The notes beneath the pieces were generated by a model. It ran no database searches and was not told the origin of the DNA. It saw nothing but the letters and a program-made list of their open reading frames with translations. Made by a program: the position numbers and the translations under genes. From the NCBI GenBank assembly GCA_004194705.1, contig SADC01000874.1, positions 33,346-97,345 on the forward strand: DNA of 64,000 nt, in the 5' to 3' direction. Within the stretch, counting starts at the first letter, position 1, and each line of letters opens with the position of its first letter. Positions 1-11,536 of the stretch are shown piece after piece. Origin of the DNA: Ditylenchus dipsaci. Taxonomy: Eukaryota > Nematoda > Chromadorea > Rhabditida > Anguinidae.

Positions 1-64
1 ACCGATAAAAACGTAAATTCTGAAATCACTCTAAAAACTACCGAGACGCCTTTGATTTGCACCA

Positions 65-850
65 GGACCCGTACTAAAAACAGAAAAGGGTTCTTTTCCT
101 TTATCCGGATGACCTGTATAAAAGACCTCTAAAACTCTATAAATATTTTATAGAGGTCATCCGGATAAAGAAAAAGAACCCAGAAAAAAATTAGACTAAT
201 GCTAATTCGACCATATCTCGCCGATTAGTCAACTTCACGAAAAAAATTTTTTAGGGTCGAAAGAGAAACTCAGTGGCTTTCAGATAAGATATAAATTTCT
301 TTCATAATATATTAGCATGGCTAAGATATATGGATTTTCATAATTAGACTCCGAATTAGACTTTTAGAAATCCACTTTTTTAAAAATTAAAAATTTTACG
401 GACAAAAGTTTGCTGAAAAATTGAAATTTAGACTTTAGCCACCTCTAGGGCAGTCTAAAGTCTAAATTTTCATTTTTCAGCAAACTTTTGTCCGTAAAAT
501 ATTTATCCGTTTTCCAGTGCTTTGACTGTCATATACCAAAATGCGCCGAAATATATTATTTACGTGATAAAAGTAACCACGAGAATAAGTAGAAAAATAT
601 TTGCCAAGCAATCAGCCAATTAGCATCCCAACTAAAAAAGTGGATTTCTAAAAGTCTAATTCGGAGTCTAATTATGAAAATCCGTATATCTTAGCCATGC
701 TAATATATTATGAAAGAAATTTATATCTCATCTGAAAGCCACTGAGTTTCTCTTTCGACCCCTGAAAAAAATTTTTCGTGAAGTTGACTAATCGGCGAGA
801 TATGGTCGAATTAGCATTAGTCTAATTTTTTTCTGTTTTAGTACGGGTCC
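65..850. repeat. Foldback element, 0.8 kb
   Basis: The ends are inverted copies (ggacccgtactaaaa at 65 and its complement ending at 850). Arms of roughly 180-200 bp (about 181-385 and 635-840) are nearly perfect complements. The centre (about 396-500) is itself a tight hairpin whose arms carry acggacaaaagtttgctgaa. No coding capacity is visible. A nonautonomous palindromic transposon is the simplest reading. Confidence 0.85.
83..181. repeat. Small foldback nested in the left arm
   Basis: About 95 bp is present in the left arm of the 65-850 element but absent from the mirror position of its right arm. It begins gggttcttttcctttatccg and ends with the complement, so it is a small palindromic element inserted after the larger one formed. 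Confidence 0.7.
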
Positions 851-1707
851 AGAGCAAATTTTCGAAAAAATTTTCATTTCAAAATTGTGATCTGATATTT
901 TTTTCGTCGGGTGGATTCACGGTTTGATTGTTCGGTGTAAAAAAATGAGGGTATGTGTTAAATGAGTGTATGTGAGCAGCACCTGCCTACAAATCGTTTA
1001 ACAACCGACAAAATGACTATTTGACTTATTCCTGACCGACTTTTCAAAGAAAATTTTGTGTGAAATATTGGTGTTGTAAAAAAGGTGTTCTTCGAATTGA
1101 TATATGAAAAAAATTACTAGTTTTACCTCGTCTAGGGTGACTTCTGAGTGAGTTTGATTAAGTTTTTGTGTTGAAAAATCACCTATCCCATAGCTCTTAA
1201 ATTTCTCGAAATATTGACCAAGAATAAAGCAGTCACACAGAACCATCGCATGTTTTCAGCAGCTTAGAATGGAAATTAGACAAGTGAAGAAATAGTCATT
1301 TTGTGGATTGTAAAATGTTTTGTAGCCTGTTTGCACTCATTTGAAAGAACATATCTCAGCAGTTGTACATAAAAACGAACAGCCCCACGAGAATCAACAT
1401 TAAGAAACTACCATCTGGAATTATTTTGTTAAAACATGATTTAGAAGTTCCTGAACTCACTAGAGCCAAACAAATTCGAAGTAGTTGTGGACTGTGTACA
1501 TAGGTTATCCGATGTTGCAGAATTCGAAGACAAGAACGGCTACACTAATGAAATTCTTTAATTTAAGCAACTAACTTTCAAGGAAGCTGAAAGCCTTTTC
1601 AAGTATCTGGCTTTTATTTATTTTTGAAAAGATCTTGCCTTTGAAATATTTTCTGTTTCAATAAATTGTTGAGTGATTGTATTTTTTTTGACTCAAAATG
1701 GTGTTGC
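851..1707. other. No gene seen
   Basis: AT-rich sequence with only short open frames that lack recognisable motifs or convincing splice structure. I see no long inverted repeat here. Confidence 0.4.
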
Positions 1708-1852
1708 AGGTTCGATCCCACGTGGTGACAGGCTGTTTATTTTGGCTTGTTTGACCAGTTTTAGAGGTAATTTGACTTTTTGACGCCAGATTTGGAATCA
1801 GCGACTGGTCAAACAAGCCAAAAATAGGGGGTCCCACTACGTGGGACTCCCT
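1708..1852. repeat. Small foldback with a tRNA B-box-like end
   Basis: The arms around 1717-1757 (ggctgtttattttggcttgt) and 1803-1850 are complementary. The left edge contains ggttcgatccc, which matches the RNA polymerase III B box, but I see no partner A box, so a promoter is not claimed. Confidence 0.6.
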
Positions 1853-2698
1853 AATTTACTTTTTTTGTTGTTGCAAAACTGTTTTTGTAGCAAATTCACT
1901 CTTTTACGTATCAAATCTAATTTTCGCTGGTAGCACATCTATTTGAGAAGTTTTTATTTATTTATGTGAAATTCTTAAAACTTGAATAATATAGGATGAT
2001 CGTGAAAGGTACTGTATTCTTAGTCTATGAAAAACCTTGACTTCGACAGATAGATTGATTGACAATGGATTGTAAGCAAAATGGCTGAGGACTTAAATGC
2101 AATCAATTTCTTGCATTTAATTTTAGCGTGCAATCAACAGTGCATAAAACTGACTTTTTAAAATCCCATCTTTACCGTCTTTCAGACTCTTGATCCAATC
2201 AAGTTTGTGGAAATTAGTAAGCTCAGGAAAATAGCTTTTTTACGACATATAAATTGTCAGTGAGTCATTTAAAAAATTTTGAGATGTGGAGGTTTTCATA
2301 AAAAAAGCTGAATTTTGAGCAATGGCATTTTTCGACAAAAACAGCCAAAATAAACCGCCGGTTTTGAAATAAGCACCGGCAATTAGCCGGCGCTTCAACA
2401 ATCCTGAAATCTACGATGCTGAACACGAATTTGGTGTCAAAATTTTGAAGAAGGGCAGAATATGCAAGTATCTCCATTTTCCTTGCTGGTCAATCCTGAG
2501 ATTTTGGCGGTTTTGGTCAACAAATGCCATTGTTCGAAAAATAAAAGTTAATTTGTGACAGAAAAAAATGAATTTGTGGCAACAAAAGTTGTTCTTTTAA
2601 AATGTTGCATAATTAATAAAAAAAACTATATTAAACTTTTTTTGGATCACAATATTTGGAGTTTGAAATATTTGGGCCTTGCAGTACCAGTTCCATTG
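1853..2698. other. No gene seen
   Basis: AT-rich filler. A stretch near 2350-2450 contains ccggcgcttcaaca and gatgctgaacacgaatt, resembling segments of foldback elements elsewhere in the window (compare 10260-10460), so it may be decayed repeat DNA. Confidence 0.35.
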
Positions 2699-3070
2699 TT
2701 ATAAATTTATCTTTTTCATTTTTGAGACCATCAATAAATTTGCATTTTTGTAGAACAAGTAAGCCGGCTGGTTCTCTTCATACTGCACATTCAGCTCGAT
2801 CTCTGCTTTTTCACCTTTTCTCAGCTTGTCTATCTGGCCTAAGAAGTGCTCCATTAGCATGCGTCCAATCCCATTCTGCTGCTTGTCTTTGGCCACGTAA
2901 AATTGGTCTAAGTTTATGTCATAGCACTCATTTAGCAAATGCTTTTGCTCATAGACCAAAAAACCTACCAATCTCTTGGTTTTATTAGTATGGTCATAGC
3001 ATCCAAATCCTGCTGAAGTTGCAGGAAACCAGACTTTCGGCTCATCTTTTATTCTCATCATTTTGTTCAT
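2699..3070 (-). CDS. GNAT-family N-acetyltransferase, small
   Basis: A single uninterrupted 123-aa frame. It shows the order expected of the GNAT fold: a beta-2/beta-3 hairpin (RLVGFLVYE, about residues 34-42), beta-4 (INLDQFYVA), then motif A with the acetyl-CoA pyrophosphate-binding signature as QQNGIG followed by the helix RMLMEHFL (about 65-78), and finally a beta-5/helix segment ending NQPAYLFYKNANL, the usual Asn...Tyr region of motif B. These proteins move an acetyl group from acetyl-CoA to an amine; the substrate cannot be read from sequence. It is shorter than the usual 140-170 aa because the first strand and helix are minimal, so an upstream exon may be missing. The start chosen is the first ATG after an in-frame stop-rich AT stretch. 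No neighbour lies in an operon-like position. Confidence 0.65.
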   Translation of the reverse strand: MNKMMRIKDEPKVWFPATSAGFGCYDHTNKTKRLVGFLVYEQKHLLNECYDINLDQFYVAKDKQQNGIGRMLMEHFLGQIDKLRKGEKAEIELNVQYEENQPAYLFYKNANLLMVSKMKKINL

Positions 3071-3464
3071 CTCTTATTTATTTTTTGATTGCGGGTTTGC
3101 GAAAGCTTTATTATTTTACAATTTGCTGCAGTAGTAAAGGTTGAAAATGAGCAAAATACAATGAATTTTAAAACAAGGGAGATTGATAGTTTCATAGTTG
3201 ATATCTAAAAAAAGTTGGAATACATACACTTATAAGGTTATTACGATAAATTAAAAGTTTGTGATAAGTTTAAAGTATTATCTAATTATTTGTTCTAATA
3301 GAGCGGCATGCCGATCTATTTTTCAACCATCCTAAAATTGGAAATTTTTTGGTCGATCTCAAGGTTTTGGGTCTTCAACCAAAATTGAGAAAGCGGGATC
3401 GGTGAGGCTCGAGGTGGTTAAGAAAACACAATGAACAGCGATGTAATAAAATTTATCTCACATT

Positions 3465-3600
3465 TGTCACATTTTGTCTGAGATCGCAACACAGATTTAT
3501 CGACAAAACCTAAACCACATTTAAAAAATATAAAGCTTGGGATTAATCTTTTTGTGTCGAGACAATCTCCTTAAAAGCTTTCACCCTCCCTTTAAGTAAT
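3465..3600. repeat. Single arm of a repeat family
   Basis: The segment reading gtctgagatcgcaacacag, then cacatttaaaaaatataaag and ctccttaaaagctttcaccc is also found at 7305-7426 (same direction) and inverted at 7018-7120 and 46435-46545. It is a solo or decayed arm of that foldback family. Confidence 0.6.
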
Positions 3601-3635
3601 CTCGTGATATTATCATTTAAAAATTAATACTCAAA

Positions 3636-4015
3636 TTGATGCCACAAAGAAAGGCTAAATTATGCGTATGAACTTGTAAATGACCATGTTTACAAAAACA
3701 ACTAAAAAACAAAATTTCTCCAACTAAAAAACAAAATTTCTGAAAATCTTTGTAGGCTGGATTTTTTCAGAATTTTAGTTTTTTAGCAAATTTTTAGGGT
3801 TGTCGGCCCGCCGAACATTTCTGCCGGCTGAACCGAAAAGCCGTACTGAAGCCAAACATTTCGGCCGACCGGGCCCAACCGAAAACCGAAAAAACCGTCG
3901 GTTTTCGGCCGGAAAAGCCGAAATTCGGCCGGCCGACAACCCTGTAAATTTTGCAGACATGTTAATTTACAACTTTTTATGAAAAATATAGCCTTTATTC
4001 TGGCATCAATTTAAG
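3636..4015. repeat. Foldback with GC-rich palindromic core
   Basis: The outer ends are complementary (aaattgatgccacaaagaaa near 3633 and ggcatcaattt near 4005). The core, 3798-3943, is a strikingly GC-rich palindrome (gggttgtcggcc ... ggccgacaaccc) in otherwise AT-rich DNA. The same outer arms, without the GC core, occur at 43505-43708, so the core was inserted into or lost from one copy. Confidence 0.75.
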
Positions 4016-6155
4016 TAGTAATTTGTAACTAATAAAATCCACGAGATTATTTAGGAAAACTGTATGTAGCAAACTAATTAATTAATTAAAGATGTAACCG
4101 TTTTGGCTATAAAGATTTTTAGCGATAACAGGAGAGAGCCGTCTTGTCCGATCAATTGGTTGATCAATTAAAAATCAATCGACCAGTCGATAAATAATGT
4201 GGCGGTTGATAAGCTCCAGGCGTGGACAAGACTGAGGGCAATTAAGAGAGGTAATATGGTTATTTATGCACGATGTAAAATGTACTTTTTCAACCAAAAA
4301 ATTTGACCCTAGTAATGAACAGTGTTCTTTTCTGTTATCTGGACCCTTTTTATACTAAAAATATATACTTTAACACAGAGCATCTAAATCTACTTTTCAA
4401 AACGATTTGTAATTTTTTTTTGGACCTGATATATTTTTTTATTTCTGAGGTTTTTCGTCAAAATCTTTTTTTCGATGCTCAAAAATCCACAAACACTGGA
4501 TAAAATGGTATTTTTTGACGAAAAATGACCAAACTGTACTTTTTTGGCCAAATGAACTTCTTTCAAAATTTGAGTTCGCAGCCCTGCTATAACAGTATTA
4601 AAAATAAAAAAGGGGCCAAGAATACAGAGAAGAGCAGAGAATAGATCCCCTCCCACACCTAAACTTCACTTCTTAAAACACTAGTAAAAAGTACCTCAAT
4701 GTATGTCTAAAAGTGCGCAAGACATTTTTCAATCCATGTTAACACACCTTGGCTCACCCTGCCAAAAGTCTAAGCCTAAAAGGGTAGTTATAGAAATTTG
4801 GCCGGGACTTTGGTTCAAATTATTGAAAAGGGAGGTAAGAAGGAGGTGCATTTGCTAAAAGCGCCTGAATTTTCATTAAAATTGTGATATTTTACATTTT
4901 TATACATTCAAAATTTTCACGTTTTTGTATTTAAGACGTTAATATATTAAGAAAAAATTAATGAAAAGATGAAAAAAATCCGCAAAAGTTCATGCTGTAT
5001 TTCTTCTAATAGGTGGACATGTCGGGCTATTTTCGAACCTCCCTCTGGTGTGTCGGGTTATTAGAGACTGTCGTGCTATTGAAGACTGCCGGTGTATTCG
5101 AGATTGCCGGATTATTACAAGAAGTACGGCAGTTTTGTTAAAAAAACAAAAAAATCAGTATGCAAAAAGGCTGTTTGCTCAAACACAGCATAACAAGTGA
5201 ATATACACATGTTCTTTTTCTTTATCGTCTACGTCGTTATACCTTAGCAAAATGCAAGCAAATCAAAGGTCTGCTTTATTGATTTTTCACTTTCGAAAAT
5301 TTTCTCTGGCTGCAGATTTTGATAGCTCACATTCAACTCGATTCGAGAGCAGAGCTGCCATGCAAAGCAACGTCTGCATTATTTTATGAACTCTGAAATG
5401 GATGATTGGTGACAGGTTTTCGGCAGCGCACGGAAACGCAGTATGGGGGAGGTGGATATATGACTAATACTCAAAATTAGAAAAGATTATTTTTGAAAGC
5501 AAGTCTTAGACTGAAAATTGAGTTTTGTAAGGAAAACTTTTTTTCCTTTTTTCGACTAAAAAAAGAATATTGGCTTAAGTCAGGGCACATAACTCAAAAC
5601 TTCGAAATAAACTTGGTCATTTTTCGTCAAAAAGTGTCATTTTATCCAATGCTTATTGTCATTTTTAAGCGAAAAGAAGATTTTGACTAAAAAATTCCAA
5701 AAAAAAATCAAAAGCTCAAAAAATTCCTACTCTTTTTGCAAAGTGCAGATGCGTATCCTGGCTTAACTGGCCGCCGTTGTTTGGCCGCCGTCTATAACAC
5801 AAAATGTTTTATATTTAACGGTAGTAGACAATAATGGGTTTCCTAATTTGGATGTTTTCTTGTTATAACTAAAAATTCAACGAGCTTTCAATAAGGTTTC
5901 TTCAATGCCTACCCGAATAATATTTTAATCAGTCAAATTCAATCTCATTTTTGTTGCCATATCGAACCTGGATAAATGGACACCCCCGATAAACGGACAC
6001 TTTTCATCAATCCCGAGGGTGTCCGTTTTTCAAGGTTCGACTGTACTAATTTAGAGATGATCATCGGTATTTTTTATTCACATTTAAAAAAAGCATGTTG
6101 GTGTAAAGTAATCAGCTAGAAATTTCCTTAGAAAAGTGAGTCGAAAACAGGTTTT
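4016..6155. other. No gene seen; scattered repeat debris
   Basis: Long AT-rich stretch with short open frames lacking motifs. Positions 4085-4130 (gtaaccgttttggctataaa) recur at 43770-43810, so the element at 3636 probably extends to about 4140. A small hairpin with mirrored cggacac boxes lies at about 5950-6043. Confidence 0.4.
5950..6043. repeat. Short TA-flanked MITE, decayed
   Basis: The right end, aaggttcgactgta, and the left end, atcgaacctggataa, are complementary. The inner part has cccgataaacggacac mirrored by gggtgtccgttt. The ends match the pogo/Tc1-like MITE family seen intact at 6798, 7952, 13230, 16008, 40956 and 60086. Confidence 0.65.
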
Positions 6156-6711
6156 AAAGGGGCATGGTCACCTGTTACAAATTTGTCCCCGCCAATTCAA
6201 AAATATTTTCCGAATCATTGAAATTCTGTACAAATTTTTCAACGGCTCAAATTGTTTTGCCCGTCAAATCGTAAAAATGTGTTTTTATCTCCGAAAGTTT
6301 TATTTTTTTCAAACATTTTTTCATCAAAATGTAGCCCTGGATCTTGACTTGACAATTTTTCAAAAAATTTGCTCCATGCAAAGACTTTTTTCTCCAACTT
6401 TTTGGAACTTCAGAAATTCAGTCGATAGCTTGTTAGAAAGCCTAGATCCAGGGCTACATTTCGATGTGAAAAGTTTGAAAAAATTCGAGAAAAAAGTTAA
6501 AAAATACCCAAGAGAAAAATATTTTTACGATTTGACGGGAAAAAGTACTCACAGCCATTTTTCAACTTGGTTTCTAACAAAACTATATCTAAATAAAATT
6601 CTAGTCCTTGTTTTGTTAGAAAACAGGCTGAAAATCTGTACAGAAGTACAATGATTTGGAAATCTTTTTGAATTGGCGAGGACAAATTATAAAACAGTTA
6701 GCATGCCCCTC
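6156..6711. repeat. Foldback element, 0.55 kb
   Basis: The ends aaaggggcatggtcacctgt and the complement ending gcatgcccct define the element. The inner arms share acaaatttgtcccc.gccaattcaaaaa in mirrored form. The apparent open frames across it are arms read through and are not counted as genes. Confidence 0.75.
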
Positions 6712-6797
6712 TAGCAACTCCTATAACAAAACACCGAAAATACCAATCTCTAAACAAATTAAAATATTTAAAAAAGTCATAATTTATTATTGCCATA

Positions 6798-6981
6798 CAG
6801 TCTACTCTCGTTAAACTGGCACTCCAATAAACTGGCACCCTCGATAAACGTGCACTTTGAAAAAGCCCTATTTGGCTGGCCGACAGAGAAATTAGGCAAA
6901 GTAACATCCCACTAAACTGGCAGCCCCGATAAACTGGCACCCAGGCTGGTCCCAGGGTGCCAGTTCATCGAGAGTAGACTG
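6798..6981. repeat. TA-flanked pogo/Tc1-like MITE
   Basis: Begins cagtctactctcgttaaact and ends with the complement (gagagtagactg), flanked on both sides by TA. The inside carries several copies of aaactggcacc in both orientations. A near-identical copy lies in opposite orientation at 7952-8136, suggesting recent activity. Confidence 0.85.
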
Positions 6982-7017
6982 TATTGAATTTAAAACTACA
7001 CTCTCACAGTGCTTTTA

Positions 7018-7426
7018 AGAAGGGTGAAAACTGTTAAGGAAATAGTCTGAACATGAAAGAATTATCCCAAGCTTTATATTTTTAAATGTGGTTAGAGCCA
7101 TATTTTGTCGACAACTCGGTGTTGTATCATGAATATCAAAAAATTTTAATTCCTTCAAAAATTGCCCTAAAAATCGATATGCAATAGGAGACTAATCAAA
7201 CTTTTTCGATGGATTTTCCCCTTTTCCATTTTGATTTTTACTGCATTTTTGAAGGAATTTAGAAATTTTGTTATTGGTGTTACTAATGCAACTTTTAATT
7301 TTGCGCAATTTTGTCTGAGATTGCAACACCGAGATGTCGACAAAATATGGTTCTAAGCCCACATTTCAAAAACACAAAGCTTGGTATAATCCTTTCGTAT
7401 CGAGAATATCTCCTTAAAAGGGGGGG
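7018..7426. repeat. Foldback element, 0.4 kb
   Basis: Left arm (agaagggtgaaaactgttaa, then aaatgtggttagagccatat) is mirrored by the right arm (tggttctaagcccacattt ... ctccttaaaaggg). Solo arms of this family occur at 3465 and 46435. Confidence 0.75.
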
Positions 7427-8364
7427 CACATTTTATAGTCCGAATGGTTCGAATACCACTACGATCATAGGAACTTTTTTTGACTACATATTTTGATTGT
7501 CTTTTTTTATTTTTTGCTTATTTGTTACTATTTTTAAATTCATTAGACTGAAGTATCAAAAGATCGAAATTAGTAGCTAGGTGGTAGAGCACAAAAAATC
7601 ACGGGTAATTCTTTTTGGATTGGAGGCAAATTTTACTTTTTTTAGGGCAAATTTTTGTTTTAACTGATTTTATTTTAAAAAATTCTCTTTTTTCAAAAGT
7701 GATAACATCATCATGTAGCACTACGATTCCAGTTTCGAATAAGATATCAGTTATTGAATAATATTTGTAAAATGTAGCTCAAAAAGGTAAAAGTAACAGA
7801 AAGATAATTTGGTTCATACTTTTACTTTTTTGTGCTATATTTTGCTAAGATGTTGTAGTAACTGATATTTCATTAGAAACAAGAAACGCTGGGCTACCTG
7901 ATGCTGTTATCACTTTTGAAAAAAGAGGAATTTTTTCAATAAAGTCAATTACAGTATACTCTCGATGAACTGGCACCCCTGGGGACCAGCCTGGGTGCCA
8001 GTTTATCGGGGCTGCCAGTTTAGTGGGATGTTACTTTGCCTAATTTCTCTGTCGGCCAGCCAAATAGAGCTTTTTCAAAGTGCCAGTTTATCGAGGTGCC
8101 AGTTTATTGGAGTGCCAGTTTAACGAGAGTAGACTGTAAAATAAAAATTTACGCCAAAAAAAAGTAAAATTTGCCTCCCAAAAAAAATTACTCGTAATTT
8201 TGTGCTCTAACATCTGGCTGCCAATTCCGGTCTATTAATACTATAGTTTAGCTAATTCAAAAAAAGTTATAAATAGAAAAAAAGAAAAAAAGTAATCAAA
8301 ATAAGTGTGGCTGCTCGTAATGGTATTCGAACCATTTGGACTATAAAATGTAACACCCCCCCCC
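7421..8364. repeat. Foldback element, 0.9 kb
   Basis: Left end cattttatagtccgaatggt is mirrored at 8325-8355 (accatttggactataaaatg). The inner arms (from aaagtgataacatcatcatg) are complementary to 7850-7925. The right arm is interrupted by the MITE at 7952-8136, which has no counterpart in the left arm, so the MITE came later. Confidence 0.8.
7952..8136. repeat. TA-flanked pogo/Tc1-like MITE, nested
   Basis: Begins cagtatactctcgatgaact and ends gagtagactg with TA on each side. It is essentially the reverse complement of the copy at 6798-6981, with which it shares ggctggccgacagagaaatt. It splits the right arm of the surrounding foldback. Confidence 0.85.
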
Positions 8365-9663
8365 TATATCAAAATTTTCAATCCCCCCCCCCCTTAACAG
8401 CTTTCGCACCTCCTTTAAATAAAATTTTTAAAAATATCGACTTACACGTGACAAAAGATTAAAAATTGGACTCAACGAAGAAAAATCGATAAAAACTCCG
8501 ATCGTATACAATCTGTCGGCCATCCGCCGTCCTGCCATTTATTACTGCCGTCTGTTAGCCGGCCGCCTTCCCCTTTTTCCACCCGCCTCCAGGCGTCTAC
8601 TTTTTAGGCGCCGTCCAGACGGACGGAGACAAGACGGGCTCAGCAAACGGGCGCCCCACTATACCTTTAGAAAAACCGTGTAGAGAAGGTGTTGAGCAAT
8701 TTGAAAAAGTGAATGGATGAATTAAATATCGCCTGCCTTTATTCAGAAATTCTCCGCCTTATTATTAAAATTTGATTTTCATACCTTATTAATATAAATT
8801 ACCATTTAGTTGTCGGGACGGCGATTTTCAAAAGTACTTTGACTTTCTATACAGAGTGAGTCAAGAAATTTCAGGATTTTCTGGGTCGGCCATAAATTTC
8901 GATGATTGCGAACTTCTGTAAACCCAGATCTACTCAGTTTGCTCTAGCAATTTTGTAGTATATGATGTCGAAAACACGATTTTGGCTCGATCCTCTGTGT
9001 GGTTTCGACTTTGTTCATCCAGAGGCTATCCACAGACCAGGACCTAAAGATCATGTCGAGATCATGCCATTAGAGAAATGTTATGGCAGTTTCAAGGTGT
9101 AAGAATTTTTTGGCTCACTTTTTATATACTCTCTCTACTCTCGTTAAAGGGTATCGGCAGGGCTACCCTTTATACAGCTTTGTTGAACAAATTTCGAAGC
9201 TTGAAAGTGCTGTGCCAGATTTTTTCGTGTGTTCTTTTTTTCAGACGCGTTTATTATTTTTTTACTTTTAGCAGGTCAGCTTCGCGAATTTCAAATTTAG
9301 AAATATTTTTGTTTTGCCATTATTTTTCGTTTTCTGCATCATTTTTTTGTGTCGTTTCTGTGTTGCCTGGAACGAGTCCTTTTATCATAAGCTCAAGAAG
9401 AACGAGAAACAGAGCCAATTAACTGGTGTTTTCTCTTCGTATGCTATTGATTGATTGCTCTTGGCTGAAATAGATCCGGCTACATGTTCTCAACTGTTTT
9501 GTATTAACACTTCATTAGTATAAGCAAAAAATCGACCATGTTGAACATGAATCTGGTAGGAGAATTTCGGTAAGTAGGGTGAAGGTGGTTGCTTGGGTTT
9601 CGAGTGTTAATTATGCGCGATGAAAAAATTCTATAATTTCAAGTAGTCGTTTCACTCATTTCA
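8365..9663. other. No gene seen
   Basis: A run of pyrimidine tracts near 8345-8400, then a somewhat GC-richer piece (8500-8660, gccgtcctgcc, ggcgccgtccagacgg) and AT-rich sequence. Part of 8965-9050 resembles 12395-12500 (cacgattttggctcgatcct compared with ggttttcacttggcgctcct). No convincing coding exon. Confidence 0.35.
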
Positions 9664-11121
9664 GAGGTGGTGACCGAAACTAATGTCCGAATCCTCGAAC
9701 TTCTGTAGGGATTTTTCAAATTGTTTTTTACACTCCGCCTCCCAAGCGTAGTAATTGCCCGAATCGACTCAGAATTTCTCGCTGAACACGATAGTGCAAA
9801 AAATTTTGAAAAAAAGTTGGTATGAGATGGTGAAAACTCCTCCTGAAAGTAGGCTGTTTTCGGTCACCCTCAACCACCTAAAATTTGAGAAATTTAGATG
9901 GTAGTCACCGAAATTTCTATTTCACCCAGGCGCAAAACCACCCAAAATTTTAACCTGGATCAGAGCTATCTATTGAGCCCAAACTTGCATCAGAGTGATC
10001 ATTTTTTCACAGAGAATTTACGATTTTCCCTCAAAGATCCAGTTTCTGGATATCCTTTTTTGCGACATTATAAAAGCCAAAACTCTGCCTACAAATCATT
10101 TCTAGCTCAATGGTCAAAATAACATGAAAGAACAAAATCTTGCGGTTTTTGGCACTAAATACAGCAATAGTTTATCATGAAATTGAGACAAATTATGCAA
10201 AATCAATATATAAGTTGCAGCGCAACTTTTCTACAACCTTATTGCCGCTTGAAAAAACTTCAATTCTGACACCGAATTCGTGTTCAGCGTAGTCGATTTG
10301 CATGTAAAACTGCTCTTGAATTTCGAATTCCGCTCAAGACAATAAATATTCAAATTTTAAATTCAAATATTTTTTGTCTTGAACGGAATTCGGAAATTGA
10401 CAGTGACTTTTAACTTCAAGAGCAGTTTTACATGCAAATCGACTACGCTGAACATGAATTCGCTGTCAGGATTGATGTTTTTTTAAGCGGGAATAAAGTT
10501 ATAGAAAAGTTGCGCTACAACTTATATATTGATTTTGCATGATTTGTCTCAATTTCATGATAAACTATTGCTGTATTTAGTGCCAAAAACCGCAAGATTT
10601 TGTTCTTTCATGTTATTTTGACCATTGAGCTAGAAATGATTTGTAGGCAGAGTTTTGGCTTTTATAATGTCGCAAAAAAGGATATCCAGAAACTGGATCT
10701 TTGAGGGAAAATCGTAAATTCTCTGTGAAAAAATGATCACTCTGATGCAAGTTTGGGCTCAATAGATAGCTCTGATCCAGGTTAAAATTTTGGGTGGTTT
10801 TGCGCCTGGGTGAAATAGAAATTTCGGTGACTACATCTAAATTTCTCAAAATTTTAGGTGGTTGAGGGTGACCAAAAACAGCCTAGTTTCAGGAGGAGTT
10901 TTCACCATCTCATACCAACTTTTTTCAAAAATTTTTGCACTATCGTGTTCAGCGAGAAATTCTGAGTCGATTCGGGCAATTACTACGCATGTGAGGCGGA
11001 GTGTTAACAAAACTATACCTAAAATTAAATTCTAGGCCGTGTTCTGTTAGGAACCAAGTTGAAAAATCCTTACAGAAGTTCAATTATTAGGAAAAATTTT
11101 TGAATTCCCGGGCACCACCTC
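9664..11121. repeat. Large foldback element, 1.46 kb
   Basis: The arms run from gaggtggtgaccgaaact (9664) and from the complement ending ggcaccacctc (11121) to a centre near 10367. They are so similar that a 74-codon open frame on the plus strand (9898-10122) reappears with identical residues on the minus strand (10613-10837). The right arm has about 50 extra bases near 11010-11060, absent from the left and similar to 6575-6620. No transposase is seen. Confidence 0.9.
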
Positions 11122-11536
11122 TTATTAGCGTGGGCATGGAGAAGGGGTCGGTTCGCATTTGCAAAATTTGCATTTGAGTCAAATTAGACTAAAATGCGCA
11201 TTTTGCAAATGTGAATGTCTCGAATGCCAGTCGTCCCTTGCCTGGGCACGCCCCTTTAAAGAGGTTTTACTGTGTAAATTATGTTCGTACACTCAAAAAA
11301 TAAACATTTGTCAGTCGACAAGCGAAAATCGAGCTTTTTATTTTTCCTAGCAATTTTTTTCTTTGCTATTTATAAACAGACATTCAAATGGGTGGGTATA
11401 TAGATGGGTAAATTGGCGAACAGACATTTTTTGTTTCAAGAAAAGGGTTGTCGTGTAAAGTTAGTGGCATATCAATTTTCTTAAGTGTGGCCCTCGAGAT
11501 CCAAGAGGCTTCTAAATTTTATCGCATCCTATACGG

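Noticed and set aside
9898..10122. 74-aa protein present twice (9898-10122 and 10613-10849)
   Set aside because: The two copies are the arms of one foldback; there is no recognisable motif, and identity is explained by the inverted repeat.
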